DNA of 64,000 nt from Paenibacillus azoreducens (GCF_021654775.1 NZ_AP025343.1:2633501-2697500); one strand, 5' to 3'. Numbered from the stretch's first letter, positions 16,183 through 25,080 are shown. A program made the numbers and translations. The notes: generated from the sequence alone by a model not told the origin.

Positions 16183-17604
16183 ATGAATATTTCTTGCGAC
16201 GTGGCTGTACTCGGCGGTGGAACCGGCGGATATGTGGCGGCAATACGGGCGGCTCAGCTCGGCAAACAGGTGGTAATTATTGAAGCGGACAAGCTGGGTG
16301 GCACCTGCCTCCACCGCGGCTGCATTCCAAGCAAATCGCTGCTGCGGAGCGCCGAAGTATACGCGGATATCCAAGGCAGCGAAAGCTACGGCATTGAAAC
16401 CAGCGGGGCGAAGCTGGTCTTTTCCAAGGTTCAGAACCGGAAAAATGCGATCGTCGATCAGCTTCACCAAGGCGTTCAATACTTGATGCGCAAAAATAAA
16501 ATCCAAGTGCTCAAAGGGAAAGGCCGCGTTATCGGGCCCTCCATTTTTTCGCCGAAAAGCGGCGCTGTGGCTGTTGAACTTGCCGATGGGGAAATGGAAA
16601 CGGTTGTGCCGACGAACCTGATCATCGCTACGGGATCGCGTCCGCGCACGCTGCCTGGACTCGAACCGGACGGCCGATACATTTTGACCAGCGACGATGC
16701 ACTTGTGATGGACGAGCTTCCGGAATCCATCCTTATCGTCGGGGGTGGGGTGATTGGTGTCGAGTGGGCTTCCATGCTGAATGATTTCGGTGTGCGGGTG
16801 ACTGTCGTCGAAGCCGCGGATCAGCTTTTGCCTGCCGAAGATCAGGATGTGGCCCGTGAATTGCAAAAACTGCTGGCAAAGCGCGGGGTTACTATTCATA
16901 CAGGCGGTATGGTTCAGACGGATACATACCAGGTCCAAGACGGTCAAGTCAGCATCGAGATGCGAAAAGGAGAGAAAAACGAGATCCTGTCGGCCTCATG
17001 CATGCTAGTTTCTGTCGGACGCCAGGCCAATGTGGAGAATATCGGTCTGGAGAATACGGATGTGCGCGTGGAAAAGGGAGTTATCGCGGTGAACAAGTTT
17101 TTGCAGACCGGCGAAGCGCATATTTACGCCATCGGGGACGTCATTGGCGGCCTGCAGCTGGCGCATGCAGCCAGTCATGAAGGCATTGCAGCCGTGAATC
17201 ATCTTGCGGGAGAGTCCATTCACAAGGTTCCTGAGCATATGATTCCGCGCTGCGTATATACACGTCCCGAGGTTGCGAGCGTAGGTTGGACGGAAAAAGA
17301 GGCGCGCCGGAACGGGCATGAGGTCAAGGTGGGAAAATTCCCGTTCCAGGCGATCGGCAAAGCTTTGGTGTATGGCAGCAAAGAAGGTTTTGTGAAAGTT
17401 GTGGCAGATGCCAAGACGAATGACATTCTCGGAGTCCAAATGATCGGGGCGCATGTAACCGATCTGATCAGTGAGGCCGCTTTGGCGCAGGTGCTGGACG
17501 CGACACCTTGGGAGGTCGGGCAGATGGTGCATCCGCATCCGACGCTGGCTGAAGTCATCGGAGAAGCCATGCTGGCTGTGGATGGAATGTCCATCGGTAT
17601 GTAA
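16183..17604 (+). CDS. lpdV: Dihydrolipoyl dehydrogenase (E3) of the branched-chain complex
   Basis: FAD-dependent E3 that reoxidises the lipoyl group of the E2 core. Visible features: N-terminal FAD-binding GGGTGGY, redox-active disulfide CLHRGC (Cys near 42 and 47), NAD-binding GGGVIGVEWAS near 185, second FAD motif AIGDVIGG near 315 and the C-terminal HPHPTLAEVIGEA bearing the catalytic His-Glu pair. ATG 16183 with GGGGG six bases upstream is preferred over ATG 16177. It leads the order lpdV-bkdAA-bkdAB-bkdB, as in B. subtilis, but ptb, bcd and buk, which precede lpdV there, are absent from this window. Confidence 0.93.
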   Translation: MNISCDVAVLGGGTGGYVAAIRAAQLGKQVVIIEADKLGGTCLHRGCIPSKSLLRSAEVYADIQGSESYGIETSGAKLVFSKVQNRKNAIVDQLHQGVQYLMRKNKIQVLKGKGRVIGPSIFSPKSGAVAVELADGEMETVVPTNLIIATGSRPRTLPGLEPDGRYILTSDDALVMDELPESILIVGGGVIGVEWASMLNDFGVRVTVVEAADQLLPAEDQDVARELQKLLAKRGVTIHTGGMVQTDTYQVQDGQVSIEMRKGEKNEILSASCMLVSVGRQANVENIGLENTDVRVEKGVIAVNKFLQTGEAHIYAIGDVIGGLQLAHAASHEGIAAVNHLAGESIHKVPEHMIPRCVYTRPEVASVGWTEKEARRNGHEVKVGKFPFQAIGKALVYGSKEGFVKVVADAKTNDILGVQMIGAHVTDLISEAALAQVLDATPWEVGQMVHPHPTLAEVIGEAMLAVDGMSIGM

Positions 17605-17765
17605 CCTGATCCTAAAGCTGCACCTTATTCCTGACAGAATTCAAAAATCGTTCTTTTCTTTTTGGTGCGTAAAGGATTATAATAAACTTAATCCAAGTCT
17701 TAGTACCAGGTTTTAATATCAGGTTAAGATTTGGTTTAAGGCTTATGAATAAGGAGGTACCTCAT

Positions 17766-18806
17766 ATGAATGAACAAGGTACTGTTGGAACAGGGCATGA
17801 GCATGAGCAGCTTGGACTCAGCAACGGACAAGTGATTGACATGTACAAATATATGCTGCTCGCACGCAAATTCGATGAACGTAATTTGCTGCTGCAGCGA
17901 GCGGGCAAAATCAATTTCCACGTGTCTGGCATCGGCCAGGAGACCGCGCAGGTAGCGGCGGCGTTTGCTTTGGACCGGGAAAAAGATTATTTCCTGCCGT
18001 ATTACCGCGACTACGGTTTTGTTATGGCCGTGGGCATGACCGCCCGCGAACTGATGCTGTCGTCTTTTGCGAAAGCGGAAGATCCGAACAGCGGCGGACG
18101 TCAGATGCCGGGCCATTTCAGCAGCAAGAGACTGCGCATTTTGACGGGTTCCAGCCCGGTAACGACACAGGTTCCCCATGCGGTCGGCGTAGCGCTGGCG
18201 GCTAAAATGAGAAAGCAGGATATCGTTTCGTACGTCACTTTTGGCGAAGGCTCCAGCAACCAAGGGGATTTTCATGAAGGCCTCAATTTTGCGGGAGTAC
18301 ACAAACTGCCTGTCATCATCATGTGCGAGAACAATCAATACGCGATTTCAGTTCCCGCTCACAAACAAATCGGCGGCAAGGTAAGCGACCGTGCGCTTGG
18401 TTACGGATTTCCGGGATTCCGCGTCGACGGAAACGACGCGCTTGCGGTATATAAAGCCGTGAAGGAAGCGCGTGAGCGCGCGATCCGCGGCGAAGGGCCG
18501 ACGCTGATCGAAGCAATGATGTACCGGTTGTCTCCGCATTCCACTTCCGATAACGACATGGTTTACCGGACGAAGGAAGAAGTCGAAGAAAACTGGAAAA
18601 AAGACGGGATAGCCCGCTTTAAAGCCTACTTAATCAACTGCGGTATATGGGATGAAGCGAAGGATGCCGATTTGCAGGAGCAAGTTGCGCTTGAAATCAA
18701 GGATGCGACCGATTTTGCGGATAACGCGCCTTATCCGAAGCCTGAGGAAACGCTGCTGCATGTCTATGCGGACGATCGTGAAGAGGGGGAAAAGGCATGG
18801 CAGTAA
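17766..18806 (+). CDS. bkdAA: Branched-chain 2-oxoacid dehydrogenase E1 alpha subunit
   Basis: Thiamine-diphosphate-dependent decarboxylase subunit acting on the 2-oxoacids of Val, Leu and Ile; the products prime branched-chain fatty acids, the dominant membrane lipids of these bacteria. The TPP site follows the E1 alpha variant GEGSSNQGDFHEGLNFA (about 160-176), with the phosphorylation-loop region RLSPHSTSDND near 255. AAGGAGG stands 8 bases before ATG 17766; the ATG at 17745 lacks a ribosome site. Length 346 is slightly above the 330 of B. subtilis BkdAA because of an N-terminal extension. Its last 10 bases overlap bkdAB. Confidence 0.93.
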   Translation: MNEQGTVGTGHEHEQLGLSNGQVIDMYKYMLLARKFDERNLLLQRAGKINFHVSGIGQETAQVAAAFALDREKDYFLPYYRDYGFVMAVGMTARELMLSSFAKAEDPNSGGRQMPGHFSSKRLRILTGSSPVTTQVPHAVGVALAAKMRKQDIVSYVTFGEGSSNQGDFHEGLNFAGVHKLPVIIMCENNQYAISVPAHKQIGGKVSDRALGYGFPGFRVDGNDALAVYKAVKEARERAIRGEGPTLIEAMMYRLSPHSTSDNDMVYRTKEEVEENWKKDGIARFKAYLINCGIWDEAKDADLQEQVALEIKDATDFADNAPYPKPEETLLHVYADDREEGEKAWQ

Positions 18807-19783
18807 TGGAATATATCGATGCGATTCGCCTCGCCATGAAAGAAGAGATGGAGAAGGACGAATCCGTATTTGTTCTCGGTGAGGATGTAGGCGTAAAAGG
18901 CGGCGTTTTTACGACCACCAAAGGCTTGATAGAGCAGTTCGGCGAAGACAGGGTGCTCGATACGCCGCTTGCCGAATCCGCCATTGCGGGCGTAGCGATC
19001 GGTGCGGCGATGATCGGCATGAAGCCGATTGCGGAGATGCAGTATTCCGACTTTATGCTGCCTGCCACGAACCAAATTATTAACGAAGCGGCCAAAATCC
19101 GCTATCGCTCCAACAATGATTGGAGTTGCCCGCTCGTGATCCGGGCGCCGATCGGCGGTGGGATTTTCGGGGGATTGTACCATTCCCAATGTCCGGAATC
19201 CATCTTTTTCGGGACGCCGGGTCTCAAAATCGTCGCTCCGTTTACGGCCTATGACGCAAAAGGACTGCTGAAGGCAGCGATTCAGGATCCCGATCCGGTT
19301 CTGTTTTTTGAAAACAAAAAATGCTACAAAATGATCAAAGGCGACGTGCCTCTTGATGATTATACCGTGCCGATCGGCAAAGCCAATCTGCTTCGTGAGG
19401 GGGCGGACATTACTGTCATCGGCTACAGCATGCCGCTTCATTTCTGCATGCAGGCTGCGGAGGAGCTTGAGAAGGAAGAAGGCATTACCGCCCATATCCT
19501 TGATTTGCGCACGCTGCAGCCGCTCGACCGCGACAGCATCATCGAGGCCGTACGCAAGACCGGCAAGGTGCTGATCGTACACGAGGATAATAAAACCGGG
19601 GGCGTCGGGGCCGAAGTGGCGGCGATCATCTCCGAGGAATGTTTGTTTGATCTCGATGCGCCAATCATGCGCTGCTGCAGTCCGGATGTGCCGGCGATGC
19701 CGATCAGCCCGCCGCTGGAAAAGTTTTATATGCTGAGCAAGGATAAAGTGAAAGAAGCCATGCGTCAGTTGGCAATCTACTAG
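18797..19783 (+). CDS. bkdAB: Branched-chain 2-oxoacid dehydrogenase E1 beta subunit
   Basis: Partner of BkdAA in the E1 heterotetramer; it supplies the pyrimidine-binding domain for TPP and the E2 contact. Typical segments are GEDVGVKGGVF near 28, DTPLAESAI, EMQYSDFMLPA and the C-terminal transketolase domain DLRTLQPLDRD. Length 328 matches the family. Start ATG 18797 overlaps the end of bkdAA by 10 bases, implying coupled translation in stoichiometric amounts; the GGGGGAAAAGG upstream serves as ribosome site. A 20-base gap precedes bkdB. Confidence 0.94.
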   Translation: MAVMEYIDAIRLAMKEEMEKDESVFVLGEDVGVKGGVFTTTKGLIEQFGEDRVLDTPLAESAIAGVAIGAAMIGMKPIAEMQYSDFMLPATNQIINEAAKIRYRSNNDWSCPLVIRAPIGGGIFGGLYHSQCPESIFFGTPGLKIVAPFTAYDAKGLLKAAIQDPDPVLFFENKKCYKMIKGDVPLDDYTVPIGKANLLREGADITVIGYSMPLHFCMQAAEELEKEEGITAHILDLRTLQPLDRDSIIEAVRKTGKVLIVHEDNKTGGVGAEVAAIISEECLFDLDAPIMRCCSPDVPAMPISPPLEKFYMLSKDKVKEAMRQLAIY

Positions 19784-19803
19784 GGAAGCTTAGGGGTGAA
19801 AAA

Positions 19804-21174
19804 ATGTCAGAAAATCAAAAGTTAACCGATGTGGTGATGCCGCAGCTGGCCGAATCGCTGGTTTCGGCTACAATTGCCAAATGGCTGAAGCAGCCCGGAG
19901 ACAAGGTCGAGCAGTATGAGCCGATTTGTGAGGTAATAACCGATAAAGTGAATGCCGAAATTCCTTCGACCATGGACGGGATAATGGCTGAGCACTTAGC
20001 GGCTGAAGGCCAGACGATCGGTGTCGGGGAAATTATTTGCCGCATGACGGTAGCGGGTCAGGCGCAAGCGGAGGCAGCAGGAGTCAAAGAAACGCAAGCG
20101 GCTGCGCCAAGCGCCTCTTCCGTAAACGCCGGGGACAGTTCGATGAGAAACCGTTACTCGCCTGCGGTTCAAACGCTGGCTGCCCAGCATGGCGTTGATC
20201 TGAGCACTATTCAGGGTACGGGAATGGGCGGACGGATTACCCGCAAGGATGTTCTAGCCTATGTGGAAAAGGGCGGTGCGGACAATCAAGCGCAAACCGA
20301 AGCAGGACAAGCCGCCAAAGAAGCGGAATCTCCATTCAAAGGTTTGGCGCATGCCAATCCGGCGGTTACGAAGGAGCAATATATTCCGCTGTCTCCGTCG
20401 CCGGAAAGAAACTCGGGCCTTCATATGTCGGAGCTGCCTAAAATTCCGTCCATTGAAGTGGAAAGCACCGGCGGAGAGCGCGAAACTCTGATCGATGTAA
20501 CGCCGCTGCGCAACGCGATTGCAACCAATATGCGTCAGAGCGTATCCGAAATTCCGCATGCTTGGACGATGGTCGAAGTGGATGTTACCAATCTTGTGCT
20601 GCTGCGCAATAAACTTAAGGATGAATTCAAACGGAGAGAAGGGTATAATTTAACGTATCTGGCATTCTTCCTGAAGGCTGTCGTGAATGCGATCAAAGAT
20701 TACCCGATTATGAACTCCGTGTGGGCAGTGAATAAAATTATCGTCAAACGCGATATCAACATTTCGCTGGCCGTCGGTACGGAAGATTCAGTGATGACTC
20801 CGGTCATTCAAAGGGCGGATCAGAAAAATATTGCGGGATTGGCCCGCGAGATCGAAGAACTCGCCACCAAAACTCGCCAGGGCAAGTTGAAGCTGGAGGA
20901 TATGCAAGGGGGAACCTTCACGGTGAACAACACTGGATCTTTTGGTTCCATTTTGTCTTACCCGATCATCAACTATCCGCAGGCCGCCATCTTGACGTTC
21001 GAATCCATCGTCAAACGTCCGGTCGTGATCAACGACATGATCGCGGTCCGCTCGATGGCCAATATTTGTTTGTCCCTGGATCACCGGATTTTGGACGGAG
21101 TGATCTGCGGCCGATTCCTGCAGCGGGTTAAGGAAAATATCGAAGCCTATACGCTTGATACCAAAGTGTATTAA
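19804..21174 (+). CDS. bkdB: Branched-chain 2-oxoacid dehydrogenase E2 (lipoyl acyltransferase)
   Basis: Core enzyme of the complex, carrying the lipoyl arm that transfers acyl groups to CoA. Domains in order: lipoyl domain (about 6-82) with lipoylated Lys48 in ITDKVNAE, an Ala-rich linker, peripheral-subunit binding domain (about 118-155, ending ITRKDVLAYV), a second flexible linker, and the catalytic domain from about 230 with the active-site motif LDHRILDG near 430. Length 456 is within family range. GGGGTGAAAAA precedes ATG. lipB follows 38 bases on, so lipoylation and the target are encoded together. Confidence 0.95.
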   Translation: MSENQKLTDVVMPQLAESLVSATIAKWLKQPGDKVEQYEPICEVITDKVNAEIPSTMDGIMAEHLAAEGQTIGVGEIICRMTVAGQAQAEAAGVKETQAAAPSASSVNAGDSSMRNRYSPAVQTLAAQHGVDLSTIQGTGMGGRITRKDVLAYVEKGGADNQAQTEAGQAAKEAESPFKGLAHANPAVTKEQYIPLSPSPERNSGLHMSELPKIPSIEVESTGGERETLIDVTPLRNAIATNMRQSVSEIPHAWTMVEVDVTNLVLLRNKLKDEFKRREGYNLTYLAFFLKAVVNAIKDYPIMNSVWAVNKIIVKRDINISLAVGTEDSVMTPVIQRADQKNIAGLAREIEELATKTRQGKLKLEDMQGGTFTVNNTGSFGSILSYPIINYPQAAILTFESIVKRPVVINDMIAVRSMANICLSLDHRILDGVICGRFLQRVKENIEAYTLDTKVY

Positions 21175-21212
21175 TGTCAGTAGATTCATCATCTGGAAAG
21201 GACGAATTTTTC

Positions 21213-21911
21213 ATGAACAAAACACTTCATGTTTCCTACACGCCGATGATGGGTTATGATGCAGCTTGGGATTTGCAAAAATCAATCGTAAAAAGCATTG
21301 ACCTTGGAGAGCAGCAGGATACCCTGCTGCTTTTGCAGCATCCGCCAACCTATACTATCGGTTCGCAAAGACATCCGGAGCATCTGCTTCTAAGCAAGGA
21401 GGAACTTGAGGAGAAGGGGATCGGCTTATTCGAAATCGACCGAGGCGGGGATATTACATATCATGGTCCCGGCCAGCTTGTCGGGTATCCGCTGCTTCTA
21501 CTTGAGGGGGCAGGTCTGGATTTGCATGCCTACTTGCGTAATCTGGAACAGGTTATCATTAATTTTTTGTGGCATTATGGCATCGAAGCGGGACGCAAAC
21601 CGGAGTATACGGGCGTTTGGGTCGGCGATTTGAAGATATGCGCCATCGGCGTCAAATTCAATAAATGCCGCAGCCGCCGCGCTTTTGTCACCAGTCATGG
21701 CTTTGCTTTCAACATAAAGGACGGGATTGAAGAGCAGGGCTTTAAGGGGATTATTCCTTGCGGAATTCAGGAATACGGCGTAACTTCGCTCGAGAAATGC
21801 ACGGGAAGAAACTTTTCGGTGGAGCAGGTAGCCGAGGAGATTATGCCGTTTTTCGCAAAAGTATTTTCGTATGAAATTGCGGCAGATTCTGCAATTGATG
21901 CGGCCCGCTGA
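21213..21911 (+). CDS. lipB: Octanoyltransferase LipB
   Basis: Transfers octanoyl from acyl carrier protein to lipoyl domains, the first step of lipoate assembly. Hallmarks: RGGDITYHGPGQLVGYP near 73-89, the catalytic Lys in AIGVK near 149 and the acyl-enzyme Cys in GIIPCGI near 186, plus TSHGFAFN. About 232 residues from ATG 21213, 9-10 bases after AAAGGAC; the ATG at 21174 has no ribosome site. B. subtilis uses the unrelated LipM/LipL route, so a LipB-type enzyme here is a difference from that model. It is placed directly after bkdB, pointing to the Bkd E2 as a substrate. Confidence 0.92.
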   Translation: MNKTLHVSYTPMMGYDAAWDLQKSIVKSIDLGEQQDTLLLLQHPPTYTIGSQRHPEHLLLSKEELEEKGIGLFEIDRGGDITYHGPGQLVGYPLLLLEGAGLDLHAYLRNLEQVIINFLWHYGIEAGRKPEYTGVWVGDLKICAIGVKFNKCRSRRAFVTSHGFAFNIKDGIEEQGFKGIIPCGIQEYGVTSLEKCTGRNFSVEQVAEEIMPFFAKVFSYEIAADSAIDAAR

Positions 21912-21921
21912 GTCAGCGGGC
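21903..21921. terminator. Palindrome spanning two convergent stop codons
   Basis: GCCCGCTGA (21903-21911) and TCAGCGGGC (21913-21921) are perfect reverse complements separated by one base. The left arm ends with the TGA of lipB and the right arm contains the TGA of the opposite-strand 33-residue gene. It lacks a T tract, so terminator function is uncertain. Confidence 0.45.
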
Positions 21922-22014
21922 GATCACGGATTCCACGACTCCGAAAATAATGGAGCCGAACATGGCGATAAGCATCAAGTAAACAAATACGCGGAACCAT
22001 TTCTTGTTTTGCAT
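21913..22014 (-). CDS. Prli42-like micro membrane protein (33 aa)
   Basis: An open frame of 33 codons on the minus strand, ATG at 22014-22012, with AAAGGAG 5 bases upstream. The product begins MQNKKWFRVFVYLMLIAMF: a short basic N-terminus, one transmembrane helix (about 9-27) and a short tail. This matches the layout of Prli42, the stressosome-anchoring miniprotein first described in Listeria, which starts with an N-K-K motif and a Y-x-M-L-I-A-M helix. Assignment is by visual resemblance. It faces lipB tail to tail, the two stops sharing one palindrome. Confidence 0.75.
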   Translation of the reverse strand: MQNKKWFRVFVYLMLIAMFGSIIFGVVESVIAR

Positions 22015-22080
22015 AACTACTCCTTTACCGGCTCAAAACATGATAAGTATTTAACAAGAGGCGTGGTAGCGGAGGGGACG

Positions 22081-22200
22081 GAATCGATCTGAAGAAGCGG
22101 TAGCGGTCGCCTTTGTCTCCGGATTTCTACCAATTTGGAAAGTTATAATCAGAGAAATTTGGAGACAACAGCGATCGGAAGAACGATCCGTAACCGCAGC
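22081..22200. repeat. Structured palindromic intergenic element
   Basis: TTGTCTCCGGATTTCT (22113-22128) pairs along its whole length with AGAAATTTGGAGACAA (22153-22168), using two G-U pairs, and the pairing continues outward through GCGGTCGC and GCGATCG-like arms. A smaller GATCG/CGATC hairpin lies at 22172-22187. It occupies the gap between the Prli42-like gene and the M20 peptidase gene. The wobble pairs suggest selection or descent at the RNA level on the plus strand. Confidence 0.6.
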
Positions 22201-22345
22201 GGTCAAACCGCCTAATATCAAGAACTATTTTCAGTTTTGAGCCATTTACTGAATTAAAATAGGTTGTGCAATATGAATTTAGAGTCCATACAGCTTGTTT
22301 CAACTATAATTATTGTAACTTAACCATGAGAGAGAGGAAAGTCCA

Positions 22346-23470
22346 ATGATCATACAGGAACGTTTAGTGGAAGAATTTATGGAACTTGTCCAAGTCGACA
22401 GCGAAACAGGTCATGAAGAAGAGATTTCGGCGGTTCTTCAACAGAAGTTTGCCGACCTCGGACTGGATGTGGTTGAGGATGATTCGAAGCCAAGAACAGG
22501 GCACGGTTCGGGAAATCTGATCGTAACGCTGAAGGGAACACCGGGCGTCAAAGCTCCCAAGCTGTTTTTTACATGCCATATGGATACGGTAACTCCTGGC
22601 AAGGGAATCAAGCCTTCTCTTGGCGAAGACGGATGGATTACAAGCGACGGAACAACCATTCTTGGTTCCGACGACAAAGCCGGCATCGCCGTGCTCATGG
22701 AAGCGATCAAGGTAATCCGTGAACAGCAAATTCCGCATGGACAAATCCAGTTTGTGATCACCGTAGGCGAGGAATCCGGTTTGCTCGGAGCACGCGCAAT
22801 GGATCCGAAATACCTCGATGCCGAGATAGGATATGCGATTGACTCGAATGGAGAAATTGGCGCAATTGCCGTTGCGGCTCCGACTCAAGCTAAAATGAAG
22901 ATGAAAATCTTTGGAAAATCCGCTCATGCCGGCGTTAATCCGGAAGATGGAATCAGCGCGATTCAGGTTGCATCCAAGGCCATTTCGCGAATGAAGCTGG
23001 GGCGGCTGGATCATGAAACGACCGCGAATATCGGTAAATTTGCCGGTGGCGGTCCTACGAACGTGGTCTGCGATTACGTGGAGATTGATGCGGAAGCGCG
23101 CAGCATCGTGCAAGATAAAGTTGAACGTCAAATGGAACATATGCGCGAAGCACTCGAAAGCGCCGTGCAGGAATGCGGAGCAAAATGCGAATTTATCGGC
23201 GAAATCGTGTACCCTGCATTTCATTTCGATGAAAACGATGAAGTTGTGAAGCTTGCGCAGCGGGCCATCGGGAATATCGGTTTGACCAGCCGGACCTTCC
23301 ATTCGGGCGGCGGCAGCGATGCGAATATCTTCAATGGCATGGGCGTGCCGACTGTGAATCTGGCGCTTGGTTATGAGAACATCCATACGACCAAGGAGCG
23401 CATTCGTGCAGTAGATATGGCCAAAGCGGCCGAGATGGTCATCAGCATTATCCGTGAAACGACCAAATAA
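22346..23470 (+). CDS. M20 family tripeptidase-like metallopeptidase (PepT/YqjE type)
   Basis: A 374-residue cytosolic zinc aminopeptidase of the M20/ArgE/DapE clan. Zinc-binding and catalytic segments are intact: FTCHMDTV near 76 (His, then catalytic Asp), GSDDKAGI near 111 (bridging Asp), TVGEESGLLGA near 137 (general-base Glu pair) and the C-terminal GYENIHTTKER with the last His. The dimerisation domain interrupts the catalytic domain at about 185-290. The length and the gene's closeness to bkd match B. subtilis YqjE. AGAGAGGAAAG precedes ATG. A strong terminator follows immediately. Confidence 0.9.
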   Translation: MIIQERLVEEFMELVQVDSETGHEEEISAVLQQKFADLGLDVVEDDSKPRTGHGSGNLIVTLKGTPGVKAPKLFFTCHMDTVTPGKGIKPSLGEDGWITSDGTTILGSDDKAGIAVLMEAIKVIREQQIPHGQIQFVITVGEESGLLGARAMDPKYLDAEIGYAIDSNGEIGAIAVAAPTQAKMKMKIFGKSAHAGVNPEDGISAIQVASKAISRMKLGRLDHETTANIGKFAGGGPTNVVCDYVEIDAEARSIVQDKVERQMEHMREALESAVQECGAKCEFIGEIVYPAFHFDENDEVVKLAQRAIGNIGLTSRTFHSGGGSDANIFNGMGVPTVNLALGYENIHTTKERIRAVDMAKAAEMVISIIRETTK

Positions 23471-23485
23471 TTTGGGATTTACAGC

Positions 23486-23536
23486 AAAAAGGCTGTTCCC
23501 GCCGGCAAAGTCATTGCCGGCCGGAGCAGCCTTTTT
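23486..23536. terminator. Bidirectional terminator
   Basis: AAAAAGGCTG...CAGCCTTTTT with an inner GCCGGCAA/TTGCCGGC stem, lying between the M20 peptidase gene and the convergent TPR gene; A and T flanks allow use from both sides. Confidence 0.9.
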
Positions 23537-23562
23537 GCATGAAACGGGCGGGTATATTGGCT

Positions 23563-24786
23563 TTAATGCAGCAGAACCCCAGGATTAGCAGCATGGTTCC
23601 GTTTTTGAGCCGGAGTCCACTTCGTATGCCAATTCGTTATATTCATAATTTGCAAGGCACGGGAGATATTATCCAAATAACGTTCGATTTTAATGAACAT
23701 TTCGCTGCCGACTATAGTGCTTTCCAGTCTAGCCATCAAGGATTTCCGGGTTTGCTGCAAATAGCAGGAAGCGGCTCCGAACCTTGCTGTTGAATGATTG
23801 GGATCCGTGCCGTAAATGGCTTCAAAAATGGCGGCGGCTTTTTCATAATTTCCTGTGTCATATTCAATTTCCGCGGCAATAAAGCAAATATCAAGCGAAA
23901 TCTGGCTGCGGTCACATAGCGGAAGCTGCTCCATTTGTGCGATTAAGGACGCGGCCAGTTCACGATAACCCTGCTTGTACAGCGTATAGATCAGCTCGTT
24001 GTATTCATGGGCGGTCGGACTCGGCAGCATCTCCCACGCTTCATTGATTTTGCCGAGGGCAATTGCGGTTTTGGCGGTTTCCAAAGCTTCATATCTGGAT
24101 AAATTGGACAAACCGATACCTCCGTTCATGCCATGCAGACACCATTTGCAAACGTTTATGGCTTCCGCGGCCCGAACCGTATGCTGGGCTGTGACCAGAA
24201 GCACGTCATTAGGGTGCATGGCTTTTCGTAATAATAATGAAAGTGCTTTCTTAAACCGGTTTATGTAAATGAGGCATAGTATATAGCGGTACTGCTTGAT
24301 GTCATTCAAGTCCGCGTGAAGGCTGTGGGATTCGTAAAGTTCCAGCGCCGATGAATAAGCGCCAAGGTGCCACAACGTCTCTGCAATGGGGAAGATGTCA
24401 TCTTCCATCAGTTCCGATGCGATTGCGGTCAGTTGGCGGCGGATTTCCGAGTCGCTTGTCCCTGACTGATGGAGCATGGTTCCGATTTCAATCAGAGCTT
24501 CCGTGGCGTATCGCTTCCTAGCCAGGCACTCTCGAAACGCTGTAATCGCAAGCTCCATCCTGCCGAGCTGCCGGAGCAGTCTGCCGTATTCCAGCAGGCA
24601 CTCGTACCTGTCAAAAGCTTGCTTTCCGAAGTCGGAAAGATTTTTTTCAGTTGAAAGTGCTTTTTCAAAACAATGAAGCGCTTCTTGGGCCAAGCCGCGG
24701 GAACGATACCAAACGCCTAATTTATAATGCTGTGCAGGAGATTCGGGTTGGGACTTTAGCAAGAAATCGAATTGTTCTTTCTTCAT
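23563..24786 (-). CDS. Tetratricopeptide repeat protein
   Basis: A 407-residue cytoplasmic helical-repeat protein with no signal peptide. TPR-like units are visible at the N-terminus (AQHYKLGVWYRSRGLAQEALHCFEKAL split around residue 30), near 68-100 (LEYGRLLRQLGRMELAITAFRECL) and near 315-345 (AEIEYDTGNYEKAAAIFEAIY). TPR proteins scaffold protein-protein contacts; the partner cannot be inferred. Upstream of ATG the minus strand has GGGGGGTC at only 3-5 bases, an unusual G-rich ribosome site. It is convergent with the M20 peptidase gene and the gap downstream of its start contains mciZ on the same strand. Confidence 0.8.
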   Translation of the reverse strand: MKKEQFDFLLKSQPESPAQHYKLGVWYRSRGLAQEALHCFEKALSTEKNLSDFGKQAFDRYECLLEYGRLLRQLGRMELAITAFRECLARKRYATEALIEIGTMLHQSGTSDSEIRRQLTAIASELMEDDIFPIAETLWHLGAYSSALELYESHSLHADLNDIKQYRYILCLIYINRFKKALSLLLRKAMHPNDVLLVTAQHTVRAAEAINVCKWCLHGMNGGIGLSNLSRYEALETAKTAIALGKINEAWEMLPSPTAHEYNELIYTLYKQGYRELAASLIAQMEQLPLCDRSQISLDICFIAAEIEYDTGNYEKAAAIFEAIYGTDPNHSTARFGAASCYLQQTRKSLMARLESTIVGSEMFIKIERYLDNISRALQIMNITNWHTKWTPAQKRNHAANPGVLLH

Positions 24787-24927
24787 ATAGACCCCCCCGC
24801 TATATATAACAACTTATGCCGTCTTAAGTTATACAGACACGAGAAAAATTTGAAAAAAAACAGGGCATAAGCGATTATTTTTCATATTTTCCGAGTTATC
24901 TTCAAATATAGTGCAACAGAACCATTT

Positions 24928-25080
24928 TTATCTCATTGTTCTGATGTTCGATCTTTCCAAAAATTCGGTCAAAGGAGCATGGGGCCCATATTCCTTCATC
25001 CACTGCTTCAGCATGATGCGGATTTGCCAAGCCTGTCCAACCATATGAAAGGAATGTTCGGTACGATAGCTCTTCATCAT
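24928..25080 (-). CDS. mciZ: MciZ-like Z-ring inhibitor (50 aa)
   Basis: An open frame of 50 codons on the minus strand from ATG 25080 (a second ATG follows directly), with AGAGGG about 6 bases upstream. The core HMVGQAWQIRIMLKQW closely resembles the central VGKAWEIRAKLKEY of B. subtilis MciZ, the 40-residue mother-cell peptide that caps FtsZ filaments during sporulation. Its position divergent from nudF also agrees with the B. subtilis neighbourhood. The C-terminal extension (about 15 residues) is longer than in B. subtilis. No clear SigE promoter was found upstream. Confidence 0.8.
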   Translation of the reverse strand: MMKSYRTEHSFHMVGQAWQIRIMLKQWMKEYGPHAPLTEFLERSNIRTMR

